From NCBI GenBank assembly GCA_963921505.1, contig OY997384.1:1-64000 (forward strand): DNA of 64,000 nucleotides. Reading direction: 5' to 3'. The DNA comes from Phakellia ventilabrum (taxonomy: Eukaryota > Porifera > Demospongiae > Axinellida > Axinellidae). The position numbers were made by a program, and so were the translations under genes. The notes under the pieces were generated by a model. The model saw only the letters and a list, made by a program, of their open reading frames with translations, did not search any database and was not told the origin of the DNA. Shown one piece after another: positions 9,915 through 21,269 of this stretch (positions within the stretch are counted from its first letter, which is position 1; each line of letters begins with the position of its first letter).

Positions 9915-12410
9915 ATGGCTGCTCCAGATCTACCAACTGTCGAACTTGCAGGCAAGAGGCTGCCCTGCTATTGGGAGGGAGAGGAAGCATTTGTCCTCTA
10001 CAGCAGTTTAATGAAGGAGTTCCAACTGGCTGTCAACGTCAGCCCCTCTACCCAACAGCGGAGAAAGAACAGGGTGGCTGGTACTGACCAGCACTGCCCT
10101 TCTGGGCATCTGCAATGCATGAAGGACGCTGGAGTGGTTGCGAAAGCAGCAAGGAATGTTGCTGTATTGACAATTCGTCAGGCACACAACCTGCTCCAGC
10201 TCTACAATGTTCCTGGTGAGGCCGAGATGGTGGACACAGGAGTGGAGCTTAACCCCGATCCGGAAGAACTGAAAAGTGACACTACCACTTCCGTCTGTCA
10301 TCCGCAACCTGAACAACATGCATCAGCATCTGGAGGCAGTACCGAATGCCTGGTTATCGAAGATCCAGATCATGAGCAGCCAGGTCCCCCCCCCCCAAAA
10401 CTCCTAGGCTTGCCAGATCGATGCAGCTGGACCTAGAACTGAACCCAGACGCAGGCCGGCAACTCAAAGAGCTGGCTTCCTTTTGGACGAAGGAGCTCAA
10501 CCACATACGAGGGGCTCAGGCACTGTCCAAGTCCACAATGGACAAGACCCAGGAGAGACTACTCAGTGAGTTGGCTGTTGGCCAAGTTGATGCGTACTGT
10601 ACTTATTCCATGATATCGGTACTAGTAGATACACTTTCCAAACTTTAACTTATACGCAGCATTCCTCGGCTTTCTGGACCGGCAGACGCAGCACACTCCA
10701 CGACTGGACTGCCTCAATGATCTCCAGACAGTGGACATGTTCCTGAACTTCCTCAAGGTAGGCAAGTGTACGACAGTAATGCATCCATAAGGCTCAAAGT
10801 AAATTAGGTGTTGATATAAAGTACATTGTAAATGGACACATGACGTTCTAACAATTAATACTAAACACATAATTGGATGCTTTTTCTTCTGTATCAACAG
10901 GAGGAGCGCAAGAGAAAGCCGGGGACACTTGCTGGGTATTGCCAGGCTCTGACCAGGGGGCTAAAGTACCTTGCTGCTGCCCAGGGTGTGGATACCAACG
11001 AAGCGCAAGCATACATCAGGGCTCTCACCAGCCGTTTCCAGAGGGAGGCTGCAGCTACCCAGAAAACATGGCAGGAGCTCTCGTGGGCAAACAAATGGCT
11101 CCATTGGGAGGAGGTGCTGAAAGTTGTGGAGGCACAGCAGGACCTATACGAGACACAACTGAGGCCGATGGACCGGGCAGCAGAATCGCAAAAGTACATG
11201 GCTCTACTGCTGTATACGGCTGTCCCGCCAGGCCGAGCGAAAGAATACCGGACTCTCAAAATGCAGCACCACGCTGGACCATTCCAGTCCACTGGCCAGG
11301 GTCCATCTAATATCCTGCACTATGGTCCAAATGTTGCAATGCTACAGGTGGGAGAGTACAAGAATTCAAAATACATGGGGGTGCAGAACATAGACATCTC
11401 CACCATAGACTTTCTTCAAAGCCACCTTGATGACTACCTGGAGAGAGACCGGCCTCTTCTGCTCAGAGGACATCCTGATCACAGCTACGTGTTTGTGGTA
11501 AGAAATAGTATTAATTAATCGTTTTGCGTACGAGTTCCTCATCTATTATCTGCTCCCACTTGTGCACAGGACGAAAAAGGCCAGCCCTTTTCCGAGTCAG
11601 GTTGGACCAGATACATCCAAGGGATATTTGAATACCATTCAGGAGCAAGTCTGGGCCCCAATGGACTGAGGTCTGCCTTTGTTACCTTCCTGATGGATGG
11701 GAAGGTGGAGGCAAACCCAGACACCCAGAGAGCAGTGGCACATGCGATGAGACATTCCACTCGATATGTAAGTAACTATATTAGGCATCACCATTTTTAG
11801 AGTTGCATTGTATAGATCAAAATAGATGTCTCAATAGCAACAGCTAGCTAATACAAAAAGGACCAATGACAATATGCAACAAAGTAACAGTAGGGAAAGA
11901 TGATTTATAAAGAATGTCAAATATATAATAAGGAATATATCACACAGCTGGGAATGTAGTGAACCTAATTGTTCTTTGTTTATGCAGCAAAGGCAAGTCT
12001 ACGACCGACGAACTACAATGGACAAGAGTGCAAGGGCGGTCAAACTAACTGCCGCACTAGCAGGAAGGATCCTGGACAGCAACCCCACCGCCAACCTTGA
12101 TGAAGACGGGGATGCCATCCCAGAACCAGGCGACATAGTCGCCTTAGTCCAAGCGGGATCCACCCAGACAGCTCCGCTAATTCTTCTTGGAAAAGTGCTG
12201 CGGGTCAATCTCCGGGAGCAGGAGGTCCTGTTGGCACACCTACAGGAAATAGAAGAATCGAAGTACCGACTTAGAGTTGGGCAAAGCACCTGGACTGAGA
12301 GTTTCAATTCTCTAGTGTACCCAGTCGATGTGGTATACGATGTTATATCTGGCATGTACACTTTAAGGTCCAAGCCTTTGGACATACACAAGACTGTGAA
12401 TAAGAATTAG
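9915..12410 (+). CDS. Tyrosine recombinase gene, copy 2 (five exons; one-base frameshift)
   Basis: Exons: 9915-10598, 10660-10757, 10901-11497, 11570-11767, 11988-12410. The start MAAPDLPTVELAG is preferred because it opens the continuous frame and has A at -3 and G at +4. The frame runs to about 10400, where one G present in copy 1 (AAAAGCTCC, just after an 11-C run) is missing; downstream the frame continues from the +1-shifted ORF through MQLDLELNPDAG. Restoring that base gives 666 aa, the same length obtained by restoring copy 1's 24 missing bases, so the two copies cross-check the model. Catalytic exons match copy 1, including Arg (codon 11234), NGLR, MRHS and VYDRR. The single-base lesion beside a homopolymer could be a sequencing error. 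Function as for copy 1: predicted site-specific DNA recombination, targets unknown. Confidence 0.75.
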
Positions 12411-13808
12411 AGTTCATGTAGCTACAATACTGTGCACACCCTTGCCCTGTAAACACAATGTCGCTGTCACACAATTGTACTGGAGTTTATTACTGTGTTA
12501 TTGTACAATCTCAGTCTACTCTTGTATGACCCTTTCCTATTGGATAAAAATATTTCAATTCAATACTGTCACGGCCTAGTGTTGGTAAAAGGAGGAAGAT
12601 ATAGTCTCATGTACAGTACTGCATTAGGTTGTAGAGGTGAGTGAACACCCCAGTATTGTAAGCTACACAAGCGATCGACTTAGGGTAGGGATCTTGTGAT
12701 TTGAATCTCCCGCCACAATGGACAGAAAAAGGGGGCGTGTGCTCAGACTTTACAGACGCTAGCCCAGAGGACTGTCAGTCTTCTGCTCATGCTCACTACA
12801 TTCTGTACTGCCTACTTTATCAATACCCCAAAAGACATGGCCTAGCTTCTCTCCACTCTTGGACAGCATAGCGTTTAGTTTAGGGGTAACGGTGTTAGCC
12901 CAGGGAATGACGTAATGCTATCTTAAGTACAGAGTGAACGGGGAGATAATGAGGCATACCAAGCATTCTTGCCTCTTTCTTGCACGATTGAAGACTCCTT
13001 CTGGCTTCATGCCGTCGCCAACACCGAATATTTAACATGCTGCATCAGTGAAACACGATCTAGCCATGCAACTGGCTTCTAGAAAATAGCATTCAGTATG
13101 ACTCTGGCAGACTGCTCACGGCCACTAGGCTGTGCTATGAGCCTCTTCTGCAACAACTGAAACTGTTGGCTACCTCAAACCTCTCGAGAAAACTTCTACC
13201 GTGGAGCTGCAGCGTGCTACAGCTCCTGCAGCGGCACTGGTCATGTGACTTAGGGGGCCTACGCGTGAGAACCACAGCAAATCACATGCACTAATGCAGC
13301 TAGGGGGTGGAGCCAAGGTCTGGTCACGAGACTAAGATCTAAGTGCTAAGTGCACGTGAATTTTAAACTAGTCACGTGCATGGCTGCAGCTATATTGCTA
13401 CTACCGTACAAGTAACAAGAGCTCGAGTCAAGCTTATTGAAGGTTAGTATTACTCCTAGCTATATGTATGCATACCTAATTCGGGTGAAGCCAAGCCTAT
13501 AAAGCTTAGAAAAGCTTAAGGCATGCTGTTTTTGCTGAAGCGATATGATTTACAATTGCTGATATATAGCCTTGTTGCAGGCTATTTGGTAATTTGTACC
13601 TCCTCATATACTCACTACAAGCTTTGTATGGCCCCAGCGAATTAGTCTAGTACTGAAGGCTTAAATCCCGGCTACGTTGTAAAAGTGGGTGGAGCTGAAT
13701 GGGTGGAGCAAGCCTGGTTCTAAAGAAGGGCATGTCTTTTCAGGCTGTTTGGGTGTGTCCACCACTGCTAGTACTTAATGCAAGCTTTGTCTACTCCTTA
13801 ACTTACAG
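12411..13808. other. Intergenic region between recombinase and SET genes, copy 2
   Basis: Repeats 2923-4348 with small deletions (near 12568 and near 13340). No additional gene, RNA or clear promoter motif is seen. Confidence 0.6.
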
Positions 13809-16565
13809 ATGGAACGAAGGAACTTACAGGTGCTGTTTGACAGCGTCCTTGCCAAGTTGGCCGACTTGGCACAGGAAATGTCACACAATGTGACAGAACA
13901 AGATCTTTTGGCGGGGATGCAAGTCCTAGAGGTAAGTTCAATATGGATAATGCATGTAGCTAGAATCCACAGCTGTAGTTGGTTTACGAGGAGCATGTGC
14001 AATGGAGGGTAATTGCATACTGCAGAAGCATTGCATGTGGCTTGTGATTGTGATTTGCCTCGCATATTAACAATCTACTTACTCTTTCTCCTAAAGATGC
14101 TGAAACATGTTCTGGACGAAAACATCAGTCTCGTTCAAGATTCTACACTGGAGATTGAAGGACGGGCGTCCCCATCACCCCCACCCAACGGTGAACAACC
14201 GTTAACAGGTACAGCTGGACCCCAGGTCCGACCTCCTCGAGAGGAGCCTTCCCGACAGGAGGCTCCCCAACCTCCTCGAGAGGAGCCTTCCCGACAGGAG
14301 GCTTCCCGACCTCCTCGAGAGGAGCCTTCCCGACAGGAGGCTCCCAGCCGCCCTCCTCCCCTGATTAGACCTCCAGGCGCCTCATCTTCCTCGAGGTTGT
14401 CCAGAAAAAGGAGGAGGAAACCTTCAGGATCGAAGCGAGTGTACTCTGCTGGAGAGATGGGGCGTATTGATATAGACTTTGAGGAAGGAACTTGCGAGTA
14501 CTCAGAGGAAATCAAGAAGGCCAGGCGATCAGACATATTTCATTGCCTGCCAACTCCTCAGGAGCGGGCGAATGTCTTTACCAACTGGCTTACCAGCTTC
14601 CCTTGGAAGCGGGAAGACCTATCATCTTGCCTTGAAATGATACAGCAAGAAGATGTCACTGTGGAAACACATGGGATCACGGAGGAAACGGTTAGGCATC
14701 TGCAATCCATTCTGGCGTTACCCGATATTATCGGAAACATTGCCCAGAATTACATCGGACGCTACCTTCGTGTCTTAGAGGAAGACTCTGACATACACAG
14801 CCAGAGAGACCTCATGCTGGCACTAGGAAATGTGGCAGAAAACCTGAAACTGCAGGACTACAAAAAACGTCGTAATGACTGCTCGGAAGCCAACTGCACT
14901 CCTTGCACCGTGGCAAAAGAGTGGGAAGAAGATGCAGAAGTACGACGCCAGCAACGGCAGCGGCCACTCCCATGCTCTTGCACACAGATTTTGACCTTAT
15001 TGCGGGAGAAATCGTACACTAACCTCCACTCGACTTTCTTTAAACAGTGTGTAGCGCTGTCCAAAGAAATCTCCCCTCACAGTCCACTTACCTACTGTCC
15101 AGAGTCTCCAACATTTGTACGCCTCATGGGCGTGAAACTACCACAAGAAGTTTCAAGATTGATCCAACCAGCCATTCTGACTGGACTATCACCTGTTTAT
15201 AAGGTGGTCGGAGAAGGACCAGATGCGGCAGTTGAGGCAATCATGTACATGGATGGAGACGGAGGAATGCTTGTGGAAAAATTTATTCCAGGGCTTCGTG
15301 AGTATGCCACAAAACATGGAATCATGATGCAAGAGGATGTCCTACACAACTCCATGCTAATACCTTTCAGGGAGAAGTTTCATGATGCTGTAGAATTGGG
15401 GCATCAATACAGAATTGAATTGCAAGCAGTCAGCGGAGAGCGTACAACACAGGAAGCTGCATTTGGCTTCCTGGGATTAGTGAAGGCCAGATTGAATATT
15501 GCACAATCGAAAGAAACTTTCTTGGTCCCTCATGGAGCAGATCAGAGTGGAGACAGACTGCTAGTGGAAATCTACACGCATAAAAGTGAAGACCGCTCGA
15601 TTTGGGAATCAAGTGGAGTACAAATGGTAAAGTCAGGCTTCTCCTTTCCGACTGAAGGAGCTCCCCCACAGTACATTGATGGTGCTGTGTATGCTAAGGA
15701 AAACAGCAATGGAATTTGGCAATATGGGGAGCTACTCAATGATGAACGTCTCAAACCCTGGGTTTTAAAGCATCAATTGGTGAACATCAATGATGAGACA
15801 TCGGTAGAAGTAGACACCGAGGAGGCACATTACAGGGTTGAAGTCAAAAATGTTGCCGATCATCTAAACGAGTCCCACCTGATGGTCGGTAAAAGTGTCA
15901 TCCCAGGAGCTGGTAGAGGGCTATTTGTACGTCCAAAGCCCCTACACAGTACCCATCGGATTGTCATCCCAAAGGGGAAGAAAATATGCTACTATTCGGC
16001 AATTCCACTGTCAGTCACAGACCCTGAACCTGACAACCATGACTACCTATTTCACCATGAATGTGGAAGAGTTACCAGGCGATACAATCCACTCGTTTAC
16101 GATGGGGAGAACCTGGGCAGGTTCGTCAACCAGGCTGCGCTTGTGGACTGCCTGGAGCTAATGTGCAGTAACTCTGACTCACAGTCTGGTCACACTAGTT
16201 TGGCAGAAAGGGAAATTGATCGTGTTGCAGAGAGTGAAGCGAATATATCATACAGGACTGAGGGACTGTCACTGACAATTATCGCTTCAAAAGACATTGT
16301 TCTTACGAACTCTCCCATAGAGTTGCTTGGAAACTATGGCATTGTCAACTACTGGGTGAATTATATCATAGCAAATTTGTCACAGCTGGATCAAAACTCC
16401 ACCTTGGTGAAATCAGTACTCTGGTGCTTGTTCTCTCACCACAGCAACTGGCCGCTATCGAAACGAAGAGGCTTGACGGAAGGACACGATATTCCACTGG
16501 ACATAATTCAACAGTATGAGAACATGGACTGTCCTTTCGTACGGACACGAACAAGAAGGCGATGA
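13809..16565 (+). CDS. SET-domain-like protein, copy 2 (two exons, 863 aa)
   Basis: Exons 13809-13931 and 14097-16565, with the same splice sites as copy 1. The protein is full length and differs from copy 1 at three residues that I can see: T522A, Q537K and V844I, plus at least one silent change (ATA/ATC near 16367). The SET-like core (SVIPGAGRGLF, RFVNQ, GNYGIVNYW), the basic patch and the Cys cluster are unchanged. Both copies being intact over 863 codons contrasts with the damaged first exons of the neighbouring recombinases and suggests the SET-like protein has been maintained or very recently copied. Confidence 0.75.
14232..14348 (+). repeat. In-frame 39-bp coding repeat x3 (SET gene copy 2)
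   Basis: Three 39-bp units at 14232, 14271 and 14310 encoding the PPREEPSRQEA motif; same number and order as in copy 1. Confidence 0.95.
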
Positions 16566-16566
16566 A

Positions 16567-17925
16567 TTTCAAGTTCCACCCACCATAACCAGGTGAGCTG
16601 GGTATAGAGCACGGGTTAGCTGCACTATCCCTGCCACGCCTTTAAAGACAGGGAAACCAGCCGATCCAATTCAGGGAAAGCCAAGCCTTAGCTGCTGCCA
16701 GGAAGCTCCACCCACTCCTAATTAAAGAGCCCCCTATGTGTATGTATGCACGTATGTATGTATGTATGTCTGCCTATAATGTGCAGTACATAGCCATACA
16801 TACATACCTACACTCAGACAGCCGATCCCTGGTCAAGTAATCACGGCATATTAATGCTGTCATTGGCATGACTGCACTCCTCCTCCCCCCCCCCACAGCG
16901 TCCAGCCCTAGCCCCAGAGTCGTCAGCAAGAAAGAGTCACACCCCTACTCGGCAGGTGAGCTAGGCCATAATATTAATTTAATACTGGTCAGCCACACTG
17001 TCCCGGTCGAGCCTCTTAAGACAGGCAGGGAAACCAGCCGATCCAATTCAGGGAAAGCCAAGCCTTAGCTGCTGCCAGGAAGCTCCACCCACTCCTAATT
17101 AAAGAGCCCCCTATGTGTATGTATGCACGTATGTATGTATGTATGTCTGCCTATAATGTGCAGTACATAGCCATACATACATACCTACACTCAGACAGCC
17201 GATCCCTGGTCAAGTAATCACGGCATATTAATGCTGTCATTGGCATGACTGCACTCCTCCTCCCCCCACAGCGTCCAGCCCTAGCCCCAGAGTCGTCAGC
17301 AAGAAAGAGTCACACCCCTACTCGGCAGGTGAGCTAGGCCATAATATTAATTTAATACTGGTCAGCCACACTGTCCCGGTCGAGCCTCTTAAGACAGGCA
17401 GGGAAACCAGCCGATCCAATTCAGGGAAAGCCAAGCCTTAGCTGCTGCCAGGAAGCTCCACCCACTCCTAATTAAAGAGCCCCCTATGTGTATGTATGCA
17501 CGTATGTATGTATGTATGTCTGCCTATAATGTGCAGTACATAGCCATACATACATACCTACACTCAGACAGCCGATCCCTGGTCAAGTAATCACGGCATA
17601 TTAATGCTGTCATTGGCATGACTGCACTCCTCCTCCCCCCACAGCGTCCAGCCCTAGCCCCAGAGTCGTCAGCAAGAAAGAGTCACACCCCTACTCGGCA
17701 GGTGAGCTAGGCCATAATATTAATTTAATACTGGTCAGCCACACTGTCCCGGTCGAGCCTCTTAAGACAGGCAGGGAAACCAGCCGATCCAATTCAGGGA
17801 AAGCCAAGCCTTAGCTGCTGCCAGGAAGCTCCACCCACTCCTAATTAAAGAGCCCCCTATGTGTATGTATGCACGTATGTATGTATGTATGTCTGCCTAT
17901 AATGTGCAGTACCTAGCCATACATA
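16567..17925 (+). repeat. 373-bp tandem array with exon-like cassette, copy 2
   Basis: Cassettes of 57 nt lie at 16899-16955, 17272-17328 and 17645-17701, each with a C-rich acceptor and a GTGAGC donor. The C tract before the first acceptor is longer here than in copy 1. The last unit is cut off within the TATG-rich part and is followed by different sequence from that in copy 1 (about 17920-17950), so the right edge of the array differs between copies. Confidence 0.75.
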
Positions 17926-18368
17926 GCACTGTGACCTAAGGCGGCCCAGTACATTTTTAATTTTGCTCTCTCTAGTCTTCTTTTGTTCATTTCAGGATGC
18001 TACCGGATTCTGATTGGAGTGGCTTCTTCATTGACTTTTGATGTGATGTGACCAGATACGACCGGATGAGGAGGGGCCGGTCCAGGGTCATGGAATGTTG
18101 GTAGTGCAAACAAGGCCAAATGCAGGCCGCACTGTCAGTGTTTTCATGGCTGTGGAATGGTCTCCTCTCGACTCATGACGGACACGATTGGAATTCATAA
18201 TTAATCTATTACCTTTGCTTTATTATATTTGTTCATTGTTCATGTACTATCTTTCAGCGCTGATATATATTAAATAGGGCTGCCTTATTTAATTCTACAT
18301 GTGCAAAGTTCTCGTCTTCAAGATGCTGTTCATGATCAGTGCAGGGTCACAGCCCCTGCAAGGTCTCA
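17926..18368 (+). other. Tail of unit 2 with possible terminal exon
   Basis: Matches 8551-8981, including the acceptor ending at 17995. It stops at GGTCTCA, immediately before the telomeric tract. No gene beyond the possible terminal exon is supported. Confidence 0.4.
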
Positions 18369-18431
18369 ACCTAACCCTAACCCTAACCCTAACCCTAACC
18401 CTAACCCTAACCCTAACCCTAACCCTAACCC
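18369..18431. repeat. Interstitial telomeric array, (CCCTAA)n, about 10 units
   Basis: About 63 bp of nearly perfect CCCTAA. Top-strand CCCTAA is the orientation of a left chromosome end, so the satellite to its right is on the chromosome-internal side and the recombinase/SET units lie distally. It runs directly into a satellite monomer at the point where other monomers have CCCTAACCTATTGG. Confidence 0.95.
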
Positions 18432-20185
18432 AACCTTTTGGCTAAACTCTCGTTAGTTTCAGTTAATTGGCGGTTAACTCTAAGATAGTTATTTCTGCTG
18501 TTCTAGTTAGATACCTGTAGTGATGTACTATTACTCCATGTAGGCTCACACTTGATTAAAATAGCTCTGGAAACATATACTCTACTACCACCTGCCAATT
18601 AAAGAAAGGAATTCCGGGCCATAGGAAGTATCAGTATCATGGCTCGACCTCAAAGACATATCTCTGGGTCCCAGTTCGACCCTCCGACCCATGGGAATGA
18701 GGCCTACCCACTGCGGCACCTGCATTAATACACTATCTATACAGTCTAAGTTTTAACCCAATTAAATTAGCTCTAGTACAGGCAGGAACGCAGCTATTGC
18801 AATTTAGTTTTTTGCCAAGCGTTCCTCAACCTATTGGCTATACTCTCGTTAGTTTCACTTAATTGACGGTTAACTCTAAGATAGTTATTTCCGCTGTTCT
18901 AGTTAGATATTTGTAGTAGTGTACTATTACTCTATGTAGGCTCAAACTTGATTAACCATAGCTCTAGAAACATATACTCTACTACCACCTGCCAATTCAA
19001 GAAAGGAATTCCGGGCCTAGAAAGTAATCAGTATCGTTGCACCACCCCTCAGACATAGCTCTGACTCCCAGTCTGCCCCTCCGACCCATGGGAATGGGGC
19101 CTGCCCACTGCGGCACCTGCATTAACCCCTATCCATACCGTCTAAGATTCAACCCCATTAAATTAGCTCTAGTACAGGCAGGAACGCAGTTTTTACAATT
19201 TAGTCTTTTGCTAAGCGTTCCCTAACCTAATGGTTATTTTTTCGTCAGTTTCACTTAATTGGCGGTTAACTCTAAGATAGTTATTTCCGCTGTTCTAGTT
19301 AGATACCTGTAGTATGTACTATTACTCTATGTAGGCTCACACTTGATTAAAATAGCTCTAGAAACATATACTCTACTACTACCTGCCAATTCAAGAAAGG
19401 AATTCCGGGCCCTTGGAAGTGTCAGTATCACGGACCCACCACAAAGACATAGCTCTTGGTCCCAGTTCGACCCTCCGACCTATGGGAATGAGGCCTGCCC
19501 ACTGCGGCACCTGCATTAATACCCTATCTATACAGTCTAAGTTTTAACCCAATTAAATTAGCTCTAGTACAGGCAGGAACGCAGCTATTACAATTTAGTT
19601 TTTTGCCAAGCCTTCCTCAACCTATTGGCTATACTCTCGTTAGTTTCACTTAATTGGCGGTTAACTCTAAGATAGTTATTTCCGCTGTTCTAGTTAGATA
19701 CCTGTAGTAGTGTACTATTACTCTATGTAGGCTCAAACTTGATTAAAATAGCTCTAGAAACATATACTCTACTACCACCTGCCAATTCAAGAAAGGAATT
19801 CCGGGCAAAGGAAGTAATCAGTATCGTGGCACCACCCCTCAGACATAGCTCTGAGTCCCAGTCTGCTCCTCCGACCTATGGAATGGGGCCTGCCCACTGC
19901 GGCACCTACCCTATCCATACCGTCTAAGATTCAACCCCATTAAATTAGCTCTAGTACAGGCAGGAACGCAGTTTTTACAATTTAGTCTTTTGCTAAGCGT
20001 TCCCTAACCTATTGGTTATTTTCTCGTCAGTTTCACTTAATTGGCGGTTAACTCTAAGATAGTTATTTCCGCTGTTCTAGTTAGATACGTGTAGTAGTGT
20101 ACTATTACTCTATGTAGGTTCACACTTGATTAAAATAGCTCTAGAAACATATACTCTACTACTACCAAGAAAGGAATTCCGGGCC
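18432..20185 (+). repeat. Satellite, about 395-bp monomers, forward
   Basis: About 4.5 head-to-tail monomers; the anchor GGCGGTTAACTCTAAG or its variant recurs at 18469, 18865, 19261, 19656 and 20043. Nearly all monomers contain an EcoRI-type site (GGAATTCC) and a CCTAACC or CTCAACC phrase. Short open frames inside it (for example 19037-19225) are incidental. Confidence 0.95.
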
Positions 20186-20214
20186 TAGAGTTAAGTAATC
20201 AAGAAATGGACTAG

Positions 20215-21262
20215 AGCTCAAACTTAGAAAGGAATTCCGCAGTGGGCATGCCCCATTCCCATGGGTCGGAAGGGCAGACTGGGACCCAGAGCTATGTCTG
20301 AGGGATGGTGCCACGATACTGATTACTTCCTATGCACGGAATTCCTTTTTTGAATTGGCAGGCGGTAGTAGAGTATATGGTTCTAGAGCTATTTTAATCA
20401 AGTGTGAGCCTACATACAGTAATAGTACAGTACTACAGGTATCTAAATCGAACAGCGGAAATAACTATCTTAGATTTAACCACTAATTAAGTGAAACTAA
20501 CAACAGTATAGCCAATAGGTTGAGGAACGCTTAGCAAAAACCTAAATTGTAATAACTGCGTTCCTACCTGTACTAGAGCTAATTTAATTGGGTTAAAACT
20601 TAGACTGTATAGATAGGGTATTAACTCTTCCCAGCCAAGTTTTAATACATCCATAAGGCTTATGTGAATTTATATGAGCTTTTTATATTAGGCGTTAATA
20701 TAAAGTACATAGTTTTCTCTATTTTATATAGGCACATAAATGTGCCCATGGCTTGCAAAGAGTTAATGCAGGTGCCGCAGTGGGCAGGCCTCATTCCCAT
20801 GGGTCGGAGGGTCGAACTGGGACCAAGAGATATATCTTTCAGGTGGAGCCATGATACTGATACTTCCTATGGCCCGGAATTCCTTTCTTTAATTGGCTGG
20901 TGGTAGTAGAGTATATGTTTCTTGAAATTTTTAATCAAATGTGAGCCTACATACAGTAATAGTACACTTCTATAGGTATCTAAGTAGAACAGCGGAAATA
21001 ACTATCTTAGAGTTAACCGCCGATTAAGTGAAACTGACGAGAAAATAGCCAATAAGTTAAGGAACGCTTAGCAAAAGACTAAATTGTAAAAACTGCGTTC
21101 CTGCCTGTACTAGAGCTAATTGAATGGTATGGATAGGATTTTAATACAGGTGCCGCAGAGGGCACGCCCCATTCCCATGATTCGGAGGGGCAGGCTGTGA
21201 CCGAGAGCTATGTCTGAGTGGTGGGTCTACTATACTGATTACTTCCTAGTCTGCCCTTCCGA
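20215..21262 (-). repeat. Satellite monomers, inverted orientation
   Basis: The same satellite in reverse complement, after a scrambled junction at about 20165-20235. It carries the 138-bp TTAA-flanked insertion and ends about 20 bp after a second orientation switch (ACTTCCTAG|TCTGCCC at 21249) where the minisatellite begins. Confidence 0.9.
20621..20766 (-). mobile_element. 138-bp TTAA-flanked miniature inverted-repeat element, copy 1
   Basis: The element at 20625-20762 is flanked by TTAA on both sides inside a satellite monomer; uninterrupted monomers have a single ATTAATACC at this place. The ends form imperfect inverted repeats (CTCTTTGCAAGCC against CTCTTCCCAGCC, read inwards), with a near-terminal palindrome GGCACATAAATGTGCC. 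TTAA duplication is the piggyBac signature, so this is likely a non-autonomous piggyBac-type element. It has no coding capacity. Confidence 0.75.
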
Positions 21263-21269
21263 CCCATGG

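Larger units (their letters stand above)
9479..18368. repeat. Second copy of the 9.4-kb recombinase/SET unit
   Basis: Direct repeat of 1-8981. The offset drifts from 9477 at the left through 9500 and 9488 to 9460 over the SET gene because of small indels. Identity looks very high, with long identical runs and only scattered substitutions, implying recent duplication or ongoing gene conversion. The unit proper probably runs from about 8997 to 18368, between telomeric tracts on each side. Confidence 0.95.

Noticed and set aside
18650-18690. tRNA-like internal promoter in the satellite (CAGTTCGACCCTCC resembles a B box)
   Set aside because: The A-box-like TAGCTCTGGG lies too close, and no tRNA cloverleaf or SINE tail is visible.
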